Positions 11,678 through 22,045 of a stretch of 64,000 bases of DNA are shown here, one piece after another. Within the stretch, counting starts at the first letter, position 1. Each line of letters opens with the position of its first letter. This DNA is from Gyrodactylus bullatarudis (lineage: Eukaryota; Platyhelminthes; Monogenea; Gyrodactylidea; Gyrodactylidae). Location of the stretch: positions 293,117-357,116 of the forward strand of contig SSNU01000026.1 in the NCBI GenBank assembly GCA_012064415.1. The letters are read 5' to 3'. The notes under the pieces are model-generated. The model had not been told where the DNA came from, ran no database searches, and worked only from the letters and a program-made list of their open reading frames with translations. A program made the translations under genes and the position numbers.

Positions 11678-12064
11678 CTATGCTTGCGTAGATTGAAGTC
11701 AGGGGAAACCCTGGTGGAGGATCGAAGCGGTTTTGACGTCCAAATCGATCGTCAAACGTGAGCATAGGTGCGAAAGACTAATCAAACCTGGTTTCCTCCA
11801 AAGTTTCCCTTAGAATACCAGTCTTATCCGATTTTATTCTCAAACTTTAAATGTGTAAGATGCTAGGCTCGCTTAATTGTAGTCTGGCCTTGAATGTGAG
11901 TGTCAAGTGGACCATTTTTGGTGAGCAGAACTGGTGGTGAGGGATGAAGCTATCGTGTAATTAAGATGCCTTATGCAGACGCTCATCAGATACAGTCGTG
12001 GACAGAACTGGTAGAGTAAGCCATTCCGACGAAAATAAAGCGGCATATACCACAAAAAGGTGTA
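11678..12064 (+). pseudogene. Decayed fragment of 28S ribosomal RNA
   Basis: Several blocks match the conserved middle of eukaryotic 28S rRNA in the right order: ctatgcttg, ttgaagtcaggggaaaccct, gcaaatcgatcgtca-like sequence, ggcgaaagactaatc-like sequence, tttcctccaaagtttccct, ctcaaactttaaat, gagcagaactgg and gacgctcatcagatac. It is not functional rRNA. About ten bases of the invariant stretch between 'aacc' and 'tgg' are missing, a larger piece before 'ctcaaactttaaat' is lost, and many otherwise invariant sites have changed. About 54 bp of unrelated sequence (11994-12047) separates 'agatac' from 'accacaaaaaggtgt', which is the expected continuation. This is a dispersed rDNA relic away from any array. 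Confidence 0.8.
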
Positions 12065-13520
12065 TTATTAAAATTTTGCAAGAAATCCATTGGTGGGATT
12101 ATTTTGTTCAAAAATAAATGTTTAGGGCCGCAAAATTTTTATGGGTCAAAATTGATTACTTTAGAGGTTAATACTGACTTTATTATTTGCTCCAGTGAGA
12201 ATAAAAAATGTTCATTGGAGCGCTCTTTCATTTGAAAATTAAAAAATTCTACAAAAACCCTTCTTTCAAAAGTTGTTTTACACCATTTTACTCAAAAGTA
12301 GTATTGTAATAAGTCCTATTTCGCTATATAGGAACACATTTTAGACCTTGTGGATCTAACTTCACAAAGTACCTAGCCAAATAAATTCTGATCATTATAT
12401 GTATAGGATTTATTAATTGGTAAGATAGATCCGTGTAAATTAAACCGAAAGAAGAAATTCATAAATTCATGAAAAATTGGACTTTTTGACTTTTTCAGGA
12501 GAATGAATAGATTTACCAGTCAGAAAACTATTAAGAACTATATATAAATGATTAATGGATGTTCTGAAAGACCCTGTCAGCAATCATAAGCCTAAAATAA
12601 AATTCTTCCAAGTCTGGTTAAAAAATGAGATCAAAAGATGTTAATAATGAGCTGTTAAACAGGTATGAATAATACTTAATTTTAGTTGTTCTATCGAACT
12701 ATTAAAAAATTTATTCGCTAAATAATCGTTTCATGTTAAAATTAACAAAATATGAAATTATTACTCCATACGAAAAGGTTCTGTTTATTTAAGAAAAAAA
12801 AAATTTTAACTTGAAAAGAGGTTCAGATTTGTTTTATTTTATAAAAATTCTTCATATTCGTATGATATTTTTTCAGATATTTCTAAATTGATGAGCTTAA
12901 ACAATTGTAGATGTTTTATTTTTTGAGTTTTACTTTGAACTTTACATATGTAAATTTTTAAATATAAATTCTAAAAAGGAGAAATTTCCTAATTCCTAAT
13001 TTTACTACTTTCAATCGAAGAAAGATCCATTTTATTTCCGAAAATTGAAGAGGACAAACAGTTATATTTTAATGTTTCCATTTCTTCAATATAATTGATT
13101 CCTATCTATGATTTATAATATTCATAAAATTAGAAATTTCATCTCCTCCGTTCTCTTTAATTAAGACAAAACTAAGTTTTATTGAGATGAAAATTATTGA
13201 AATAAGCATACTTTATAAGGATTATGTATTAAAATAACATATTTGTTGAATTTTAATCCATCTATAATTTATCTTGCAATCTTATATTCATGATTTTTAC
13301 ATCATAGTGTTCTATCACTTTTATCCGAAATTTAACGATTCCATATGTTTTCTCTTGCCAATATACCAATAATACATCAGGAATATACCGAAAATATTCA
13401 CGCAATTCCTCGCGAAGGTTTACTCCACCAGCTTTGTCCACGACTGTACCAAAAAATATGTATTAACACAGTAAGACGGTGACCATAAAAGTCAGAAAAT
13501 AAATCTTGAAACCTAGATGA
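12065..13520. other. Gene-free AT-rich stretch
   Basis: No exons or RNA genes recognised. An isolated sequence tttagggccgcaaaa near 12121 resembles the hAT-type ends found at 43.8 and 44.4 kb, but I found no partner end. Confidence 0.5.
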
Positions 13521-13539
13521 AAAAATGAAATTTTGGCTA

Positions 13540-13920
13540 ATACATAGGACATTTGACCCCTCTTGTTTTGCAGTAATTCTTCTGAATGACAAAGAGACTA
13601 AGGGCTTTTTAACCCTTTCGGTGCCGAGACTATTTCACAATTTTTTTTTTCACAATAAAAACCAAAAATTAGCTATGAAGATACCAAGTTATTTCCCCAA
13701 TAATATTACTAATACAAGTTCACATTGTGGGCTTCAATTTAAACTTTAATTGATCCAGAAATTTATCAAACTGGTAGAGTTATGAAGGTTTAAAAAAATT
13801 TGATAATGGACTCATATTTCCATCGGCACCGAAAGGGTTAACATCGATGAAAGGAAAACGAATCCCAAGACCAACAAGATTCAAAGCAAACTGTTCTCTA
13901 ATTTAACCAAAATTTTTGTA
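13540..13920. repeat. Dispersed repeat that hosts a piggyBac-type MITE
   Basis: The sequence on both sides of the MITE (about 13540-13612 and 13838-13920) matches, on the other strand, the continuous stretch at 31505-31620. Shared blocks are gacaaagagactaagggct and catcgatgaaa.gaaaacga. Weaker relatives occur at about 7050-7140 and 15110-15415. The repeat's class is unknown. Confidence 0.65.
13613..13837. mobile_element. piggyBac-type MITE, copy 1
   Basis: A 225-bp element with inverted ends ccctttcggtgccga and tcggcaccgaaaggg, flanked on each side by TTAA (13609-13612, 13838-13841). TTAA duplication with ends starting CCC is typical of piggyBac elements. It has no coding capacity. A second copy in reverse orientation lies at 29864-30093. 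The matching locus at about 31.53 kb carries a single TTAA and no element. Confidence 0.85.
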
Positions 13921-13923
13921 CAA

Positions 13924-14299
13924 TAGATTACCAACAAAATTAATAAAATAGCCTATATTCATGTGAATTAACATTATCCCACAAAATTTTTATGCTTCTG
14001 GAATAAAATGAGAAAATTATGAAAATTTTCAAATTTAAAATGTTTTTTGACCGACCAAAATTCTAATATTCATGAAAAATAAGATAAATTTCATTTTTAA
14101 ATATTGAAGAAACAATTTAAATAGGATTTAAGTCATTTTTGCAACTTTTCTGTTAATGTGAATTAAAGTTAAAACCTTGAAAATAAAACGTTTTTTATTT
14201 GAAAATTTTTGTTTATCTAATTCCCTAAGCATAAAATGATATTTTTCGTGGAATGATTTCATATCAAAGGGCGATTCTGGAAACTTTTGTCTAAGTCTA
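13924..14299. mobile_element. Diverged copy of the 3.0-kb fold-back element
   Basis: Shares the end sequence (tagattaccaac..., right end ctaagtcta) and the internal blocks atgcttctggaata, aaataagataaatttc and aggatttaagtcatttttg with the element at 3034-3497. No target duplication is recognisable. Confidence 0.55.
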
Positions 14300-17280
14300 T
14301 AAGATACATTAATTCTTGGTAAGTTAATGGAAGCATCACAAGGAACTTGATTAGATTTTGACCCAAGTTATATTTCTTCTAACCACGACTAGTCAAATAG
14401 AGCATTCGTTAATGCTTACTCCTTCTTCTCATCATCGGATTTTAAAGTAAAGATTATAGCAGCTGAATAAATTTTCCCTCGAATACATTCTAGAGTTTGC
14501 GTAACAATAAAAATGATCAAATATTTAATCTGGTCTTATTAATTTCACTCTTTACTCTCTGGGAATAAACTGAGGGCAGAGTTTGCCTGTCCTGATTAAC
14601 ACAAGATGTAAAATTGAGAAACGTATGATGCAATTGAATAGAATGGAATAAATATATTTTGCACAAAATATTAAAGTATCAACATCAGAAATTTTTAGCA
14701 AAATTCAATACTGATTTTTTATAAAATTTACCAATATTCATGGAATAATCGTCAAAGAAAAATGGTGTTCTGTCTAACAGATGAATATTCTTGATATTTT
14801 AAACATATTTAGGTTCAATGCGCCTTGGTTTTGTTCTCGGGTTAGAATGAGCTTTATTCAAATCTTTTAACACATAGAACTATAGATCTAGCGAGGCGTC
14901 TGTGGCGTAATAGATCAACTCTGAGGGCTGAATTCGGATGGCAATTATGATGCAATCGTGTTCTAATACTTTTAGTTGTATAGTAGTTATTCGGTCTATT
15001 TAAATCATTCATTTTTGTTTGTTTTAACCCCTAAAGTCACACTGTGTAAGATAGCTTTTATCGATCAATCACAGCCTTTGAGGAAAAGAGGTACAGATGG
15101 TATTCCAGAAAATTAACACGAGGGATTCGTTTTCATGTCATCGATTTTTTTTGTTAGAAATATAATCTGTATTAAATAGAGTAATTAATATGTACAATGG
15201 AAAATATAAAAAATAAATAAAAATTTTAATCTAGTTTTCTTGAAAAAATAAAAATCAAAGCTGGATGAGTGATCTTTTAAATATCGCACATGAGGCAATT
15301 GAATCAGTTTGTAAATTGTATCGATAATAAAAAGACCAACACGATTCAAACTAAACTTAGAGACAAATAAGAGGGGGCAACTGTTCTCTAATTTAACCGT
15401 TTATTGTACGGTTTTGTTCTATATAGAAATTAAAATCTTCTGAATGGTCTAAAAATTAACCGAAACTAATTTTTTAAGTTGAAAAACGATCATACGCCTA
15501 CTTCCAAGTGATGAGACGATTTATTTAAATATATTCTGGGGGTAGAGAGAAGAGGGGGTTAATTTTCCACATCCATCTCTGGGGTATATCTGTATCTGGC
15601 TTCTAAGTCAGATTTTATAGTACGTATTAAAAGATAAAAATATTGGTAGAATAAGAAATGAAATCGTGGCATCGTGCTCACATAACACAAAGAATCCCCC
15701 CTCTATTATCGTGTGAAATTTATCGAAAGTTTTATAATCGGTTTTCTTTTCATATTTTGATCCTAAAAATCAACATTTGATCACTTTCTCACTTTGAAAT
15801 CAACTCAAAATTCAAGAAATGGGAATTTACCGCTAACTCGAGATACGAAATGTATAAATCTATAATTTTCCTTAAAAATTAATTTTCTTAATTTTTTTTC
15901 TTCTAGATTCCAAAAAAAAACCTGATCAAATGTAAAAAATTATCGATGATAATTGAGAATTTTGTAGGTGTGTATTTCAGAAAAAATTGCTATTTCTGAT
16001 ATCAAGGTACTCTCAGACTTTTAACACGATAGAAAGTCTACAAGATCAAAAGGTTGAAAGATTTAAACTTTGGGGTTTTTTTACCATCAACCATTGATGA
16101 ATTCCTAAATGCATCGATAGCTCGGTTAATTCAATTAATTCATAAATAAATGAATAATGTCAGTGGCCATTTATATAAAGAATAGGCTGTTTGTTTGTGT
16201 TTTGTTCAATGTGGAAAATTTATGATAATTTTCTCACTTGTCGCAAGCTTCTTGACTACCAACTACTCAAAACCATCAACAAAAGAAAACACATGCCTTA
16301 CCGATCATGTTCATGGTATCGGAGAGGGGTCAAGTCCCCATCTCCGGGAACGTTTATTATTCTGGTAAAACAGAATTAATATGACCCATACAACGTTTAA
16401 GGGATTATTTACCCCCATATAAAAGCAATCCACCCTCAACATCCAACATTAATTTCATTATGTGACCTTTACGAATGGGGGATTTATTTGCGGCTAGGGA
16501 ATAATACATAATGGACGTCTCTGTATACAAGCACAAACACACTTTTGGTTAGTGAGTGATCTCAAAATAATAATAATAATAGCTCAAAGAAATTTGTCAC
16601 ATGTTTTTTTGTTATGTAGTCATAGTAACATATGTAGAAAATACAATATAATGAGTAAATACTTAAATAGTATGAGTATACTGTGTAATACAGTGTGTAT
16701 GGGCCGTGTCAATTCTATTTTACATGCGCGCACACACACACGCTCATTATGTAATAAAGTTTCCTTTTATGGTAAGATGGCAGCAGCCCCACTATCATTA
16801 CATTTCATCTTCAAATTGTTCAAGCAACAACAATGGCAAAAGACATCTCTCTTTCACCGTGTAAGGAAAAATTACAAAAAAAAAGAAAAATAAGGGCGTT
16901 GTTGCGCTTCTATTGAAAGAAATGGGACAGTCAGATCATCATTACACAAGAACATTTCCTGTCTCTTCTTCTTCTTATCATGTTTTCTATGAGTAAACTC
17001 TATTCGTCAAATTCCTCATTGTACTAGAAATAAATATATATTCATGGTTTTCCTCTCAGAGACAAAGATGCGGAAGAAGAAGAAAAGAGATAAAAGCAGT
17101 CTAAAATATATATAACAAGTGTGTTTACAATTCAATGTATTTCAATGTATATATAATATTTCCAACATTTTTCCTTATTTTAAATAAAAATCACAGAAAT
17201 TTTCTTTTTCTTACACATCTTTTCAAGTGTTTTTTGTATTTTTAGTTTTGTTGCATTCTTAAATATATATTGTCGATAAA
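14300..17280. other. Gene-free stretch downstream of Sox, including its probable 3' UTR
   Basis: No coding exon found. 15110-15415 holds diverged copies of the repeat hosting the MITE. About 16.4-17.28 kb is less AT-rich, contains a short CA run near 16730 and lies directly 3' of the Sox stop on the minus strand, so part of it is probably Sox 3' UTR. I could not assign the poly(A) site. Confidence 0.4.
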
Positions 17281-20200
17281 TCAAATGAGGAGAGAGTTGT
17301 TGGTCTTATCTATTTGCTTGCTGGGATCAGAGAAGGGATTTTCGTTTGAGCTAGGTTTACAATTTTGCTTATGCATTGATATCATATTCTCCATAGCACC
17401 TAGAGGGTTGCTATTCGAATAATCTGTTATCGTCCGATTTGTCAATTGTATCGGGGAAGTTGGACTTTCTGTTGAATCAGCTGAGGATTGTGTTGGCTGA
17501 TGACTTCTGTGTAGGTTCTGGGAGTAATCATACATTCCTGTACAGTCTGGATTTGTCTGTGGAGATTCGTAGTAATTTCCAGTGTTATTACCGCGATAAC
17601 TGCCATCGTAAGGGGTGAAATTCGACAGGGTACTGGTGAGCTGTTCTAGATAGGAATTTTTCGATGTCTTTTGTGTATTACTATTGTTATATTGTTGCCA
17701 GTTATTTGAGGATGGGGCTTGAGGGGTCTGTGTATGATTCGATGGTCCACTCTTGCTGTGACAACGATTTGAATTTATTGAATTAAGTGAAAAATCTTCA
17801 TTCGATGAAGACAGAGCGGAATAACTGCTATTATCATCAGCAAAATTGTTGTTACTGCTAGACTGGTTACTCGTGGAATAATTCGAGGCCAATTGAGAGG
17901 CCGCATAATTCATCATTGCCATCATAGCGGCCGTGGTACACCGAGGCTCATTCGATGTTACTGCCGAGTTGTTCATTTGTGGAAGGTTTTTATTCGTCGA
18001 ATTAGGATTACCAACTCTATCCTCATAACTGGTCCATGGGTTTTCCTGATAGTTTTGTATTCTCTGCTTATTGTCTAGGGCACTGGTATTATTGCTGCTG
18101 TTACTATTAGCCATTAGAGCGGCTTTTGCTATAGCTGAGAAGGGGTGTGAACTGGATGAGCTGTTCGTATTCGTTAGAACATTGTTATTATATGTATCAT
18201 TGAGGTGAATGTCAGAGTTCATACTGGCATAAGGATTCTTCATCATTTCAATAAACGGAGTATCGTACATATTTCCAAAGTTATAGGATGTTCCTTCAAA
18301 ATTTCCTGGATAATTGCTACTCATGTTCATGGCGGAGTTTCCATCAAAACTCCCGTATTCTGTATTGCTGCCAGAAACATTGTTGCTCTGTCCTGAATTG
18401 CTTGTGTGTTGTTGATAGTTTTTCATCATACTCGACCCCATCGGATATCCAAGGGTTTTCCCTTGATTCTGAGTTGAAGGGGTCTGTTTATCAAGTTGCT
18501 TATGTTTCCTTCTGGGCCGATATTTGTAATCCGGATATTGGTTCATGTGCTGAGCTCTAAGACGTTTAGCTTCGTCGATAAACGGCTTCTTCTCGACGTC
18601 ATTCAGTGCCTTCCACATGGAACCAAGGCGTTTCGAGATTTCTGAATTATGCATTTTCGGGTTATCTTGAGCCATACGCTTTCTTTGGCCTCTTGACCAA
18701 ACCATAAACGCATTCATTGGTCTTTTCACGCGGTCTTCCTTCTTACCAGCATTACTACGACAATTAGATCCATAACCCGAGGTATGCTGACGATTTGTCA
18801 TCTAAATTAAAAAAGGAAAATGAATATTTCATTCATTATCGATTTATCATTTTTTCGAATATCATTTTCCGGTTTTTGTATCAACTTTTATATTCAAGAA
18901 TTTTCCAACTTGACTACATTTATTTGAAAAAGAACAATAGAATATATCAATCATAGATGTTATAAGCCTTATCATATATTACTAATGTGTGTGTATGTTG
19001 GAAATATATCTAGTGTCTTTTTAACCATTATTATGTAAGTATAATTACCACCAGAGAGAGAACGAACGAATGAGTGGGGATATCTTGAGTGAACGAATTT
19101 TTTTTAACGGAAGTTAAATTATTATTTCAGGACAAGCTATTTCTCGTTAGTTGTAATACACCTTATCGTTATTATTAGAAGGGAACGATAACCAAAATCC
19201 ATTCATACTGCGTAGTTTTGGAATTTTATACTCTCAAGTAGAAAAAATGAAAGAGATCTCGAAATACTGAAGGAAATTCATAATCTGAGCGGTAACCACG
19301 AGTAGATGTGAGCCTCTCAAAAATGGGTAAGAAATGAAAAGGATGAAAATCATCCCAGGCAACTTAAAGAAATCCCAATAGAAGTTGGATATTTGTGCAC
19401 TTGAGAGCTGAGAAGATTTCCGGAATATGAGGCTGGCTGGCTTCCGTCTTCTCTTCTTGGTAGATTGGAAAATATAGAAAATGGCAAGAATATTTATATT
19501 AAAGTAGTGAACAAAAGGTCAACAACTACCCAGGTGTAAAATGGGAAGAAGAAATGCATTTTAACTAAATTAAAATTCTCTATCTTAAAATACGAATTAG
19601 AGTGAGTGCAAAATAAAATAATAGTTGAATCAGACCTGTTTATTAAACAGTGTTTAACTCTCTCCTATCCCGTCATCATAAGAGGGCCCTTATAATACAA
19701 CAACTAGAATAATGGGTTTTTTTCCTAAGGACCATGGTGACCGAGGGTAGGGAATAAAACCATCTGCACGACTAATAGTATCCGACTTACCAAATGGTTT
19801 TGATTGAACGATGACTGTGGTGTTAACTGTTGACCACAGGGAATCATCTTTTGATCTGAGGAAGAGTGAAATAAACCCGAAGATTTCGGTGATGGATTCG
19901 GATTCAAATTCGATGTCGAATCTTCTGGTGAGTAGTTTGAACTAGGTCCCGAGGTGGAATTTTCATCCTCGTAAATTTCCTCTTCAATTTCTTCGTCTTC
20001 ATCAGAGTTTCCCTTGACATTACCCACAGAGTTCGGTGTTCTCTGTAGGGGGGAATTGATGGCGTGAAACTTTTGGCCATAGCCATTCTCTGCTGACTGT
20101 TGACTGTAGAATAATCCATTTGTAGAATAACCATTATTGCTACTTGTGTTGTTGTTAGTCTCACATCTCGTCGTGTTACTTTGTGAATTATAGAAGCTGG

Positions 20201-20375
20201 TCACATAATCACTCGCATTACTACCCCCAGATCCGGTAAACAAATTTGATATGGGCATTTGGAATTCTGGCACGGAAGTGTTCCCCGGCTCATTCGAGTT
20301 CATCTGGAAGAGTTGAGGATTATGGTACCGGGCAAATGAACTGGCTGGTTTATTGTCACCTTTCAGTGTGGTCAT
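17281..20375 (-). CDS. Sox transcription factor, B-group type HMG box
   Basis: A DNA-binding, DNA-bending regulator, typically of neural and early development. Exon 1 spans 19791-20375 (195 codons). It ends in a GTAAGT donor at phase 0. Exon 2 spans 18801-17281 (506 codons plus stop) and is preceded by ...ttttttaatttag. Joining them gives one 701-residue frame. The HMG box is at about residues 219-297 and contains [29 protein letters not shown] and [11 protein letters not shown]. These match SoxB proteins, though some box residues are unusual ([15 protein letters not shown]). Exon 1 carries an acidic run at about 124-139. The C-terminal half is Asn/Ser-rich and disordered. Exon 2 also begins with ATG, so a short isoform from another promoter is possible. 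Large gene-free flanks fit a developmental regulator. Confidence 0.88.
18802..19790 (-). other. Sox intron (989 bp)
   Basis: Begins GTAAGT and ends TTTAG on the minus strand, phase 0. No other gene seen inside. Confidence 0.75.
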
Positions 20376-21535
20376 TTCCTCTTTTTGGCAATCAATACGA
20401 GGGGAGATTGATGATCTCTATGAGTGAGTCTTGTCTTTCTGATGAGTTTAATTAAGGGAATATTACTACTCTTTTGTTCAATACAATAAAATGAAACAGG
20501 ACTGAACAAGATGAATTATCCTTTTTTGGGAAGCTTTGTGGTCAAATGTGGCTATATTGTTTGAATTGAGGAAAAATCCAAGGCGCAGATTTGTCCAGTT
20601 CACATATACAATAGAGTAGATATTGAAATGAATATAAATAGACACACAAACAAATATATCCCCCTATATAATATATGGAGGAATAGACTGGGGTACATAT
20701 TTCCTTTTTCATGTATATGTGTAGGGCAAAGAAATAAAATTACCACCCCCCATTCATTCATTATAATTTCTATTCCACAAATAGAGATTTAAAAGTATAT
20801 GAGGGTAATATACCCAATGGGAAGAGAGACGAGAGATGTAATTTGCGTTGGATCACTAGTTCTCGTGTCTGATTGGCCAGTTATAAGAGAACAATAAGCT
20901 TTATACCTATATCTATACAACATACATCCATAGTTTCTTCTTATTTATCCAATACATTTCTCATTAACGAAAAAACTCAATCATTAAGTCTAATGAATAA
21001 AAAGAAACTTTTTTTTATTATCGTAGATTGGAATATTTTTTCTTTGATTAATTTAAATTGAATGGCTATTGATTTTTCCCATTTTTCCACTTTCCCTTCA
21101 GATATTCTCAAGTTTCTTATTCATCTTTAACCCTTAAAAAGTCCCAGAGAATTTTTTCATGACTCGCATTCATCAATCTTTTGTCTATCTTATGGTTGGT
21201 GAATACCCTAATTACGAATCTACAGTGGTTTTAACGCAACTATTTTTCGTTCAAAAGTTATCGGGTGGTAAGCGAAGTATTTTCTGAGGCTTGAATGAAT
21301 AATAATGAGTTGGTAAAATGGCGTGTGATAGAACTATCACTGTGGGACTTTGAATCTTGGAAAATGGAAATAAGAAAATCTATTTTAGTTCGTACTGTAA
21401 GATTATTGAGAATTGTGTTTTATAGTCACTTATGAGCCTCGAAGATGAGAATTTACTCTTTCCTCATATCGACTTGTATAATGCACTAATCTCAGTCTCA
21501 GGACGTAACCTTCTCCGGAGATATCAACTTTTAGT
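20376..21535. other. Sox upstream region
   Basis: Presumed 5' UTR and promoter of Sox. Contains no other coding exon. The sequence near 20.6-20.85 kb has TATA-like runs, none of which I can single out as the start site. Confidence 0.35.
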
Positions 21536-21770
21536 CAAGAAATTTTCAGAGTCTTATTCTCTCTCTAATAATAATTAGAGAAATTCAAAATATGAACCCA
21601 ATTATTTATTATCTATTCATAACTTTAATTATCTAATCTTAAGTCGGTCATGTCTCATATCAGACTTTAAATCGATTACTCCGAGTCTTTGCCTAATTGC
21701 AATCTTCATTAACAAGATGATTTTCGAATTTCTTACAGACCCTAGTCTTTATGTTTTTTACAAACTCCAG
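21536..21770 (-). repeat. Dispersed repeat, copy 2 of the family inserted at 5.2-5.65 kb
   Basis: Matches 5400-5655 in opposite orientation through ctaatcttaa.t.ggtcatgt, tcagactttaaatcgattac and gattttcgaatttctt.cag blocks. Confidence 0.6.
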
Positions 21771-21854
21771 AGCTTTAAATATTTTATAAATGATCAGAAA
21801 AATATCACTATTTGTTAATATTTTTTTGAAAAATCAGATTTATTTCATAATTTC

Positions 21855-22045
21855 TCTGTACCGGTGAGGCGTAGTGGTATCTCTGTCACCTCTCATTCGG
21901 ACCCCCTTACTCTCGGTCCAAGGTTCAAACCCTTCCACACCGGGCACATTGAACACTATTTCTCTGTTCTCTTAATTGTACAATTATTAATCATTATAAT
22001 TCTATTTAAATAAAAATGTTCGATTTCAAAAAAAAAATTCAAGAA
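21855..22045 (+). mobile_element. tRNA-derived SINE-like element
   Basis: 21861-21943 is tRNA-like. The ends ccggtg and caccgg pair, aaggttcaaaccctt forms a T-arm with a good B box, and ggcgtagtgg resembles an A box. A ggacc...ggtcc hairpin sits where a class II variable arm would be. The cloverleaf is imperfect and no anticodon arm is clear. About 100 bp of unrelated sequence follows and ends in a poly-A run (22029-22038). This is the structure of a SINE or a retroposed tRNA. I found no second copy in the window. Confidence 0.5.

Noticed and set aside
14900..14975. tRNA-like sequence (tctgtggcgtaatagatcaac...)
   Set aside because: It resembles an A box and D-arm, but no paired acceptor stem, anticodon arm or B box follows.
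20246..20455. Plus-strand open frame over the Sox first exon
   Set aside because: It is antisense to a well-supported exon with biased composition, so it is a shadow frame.
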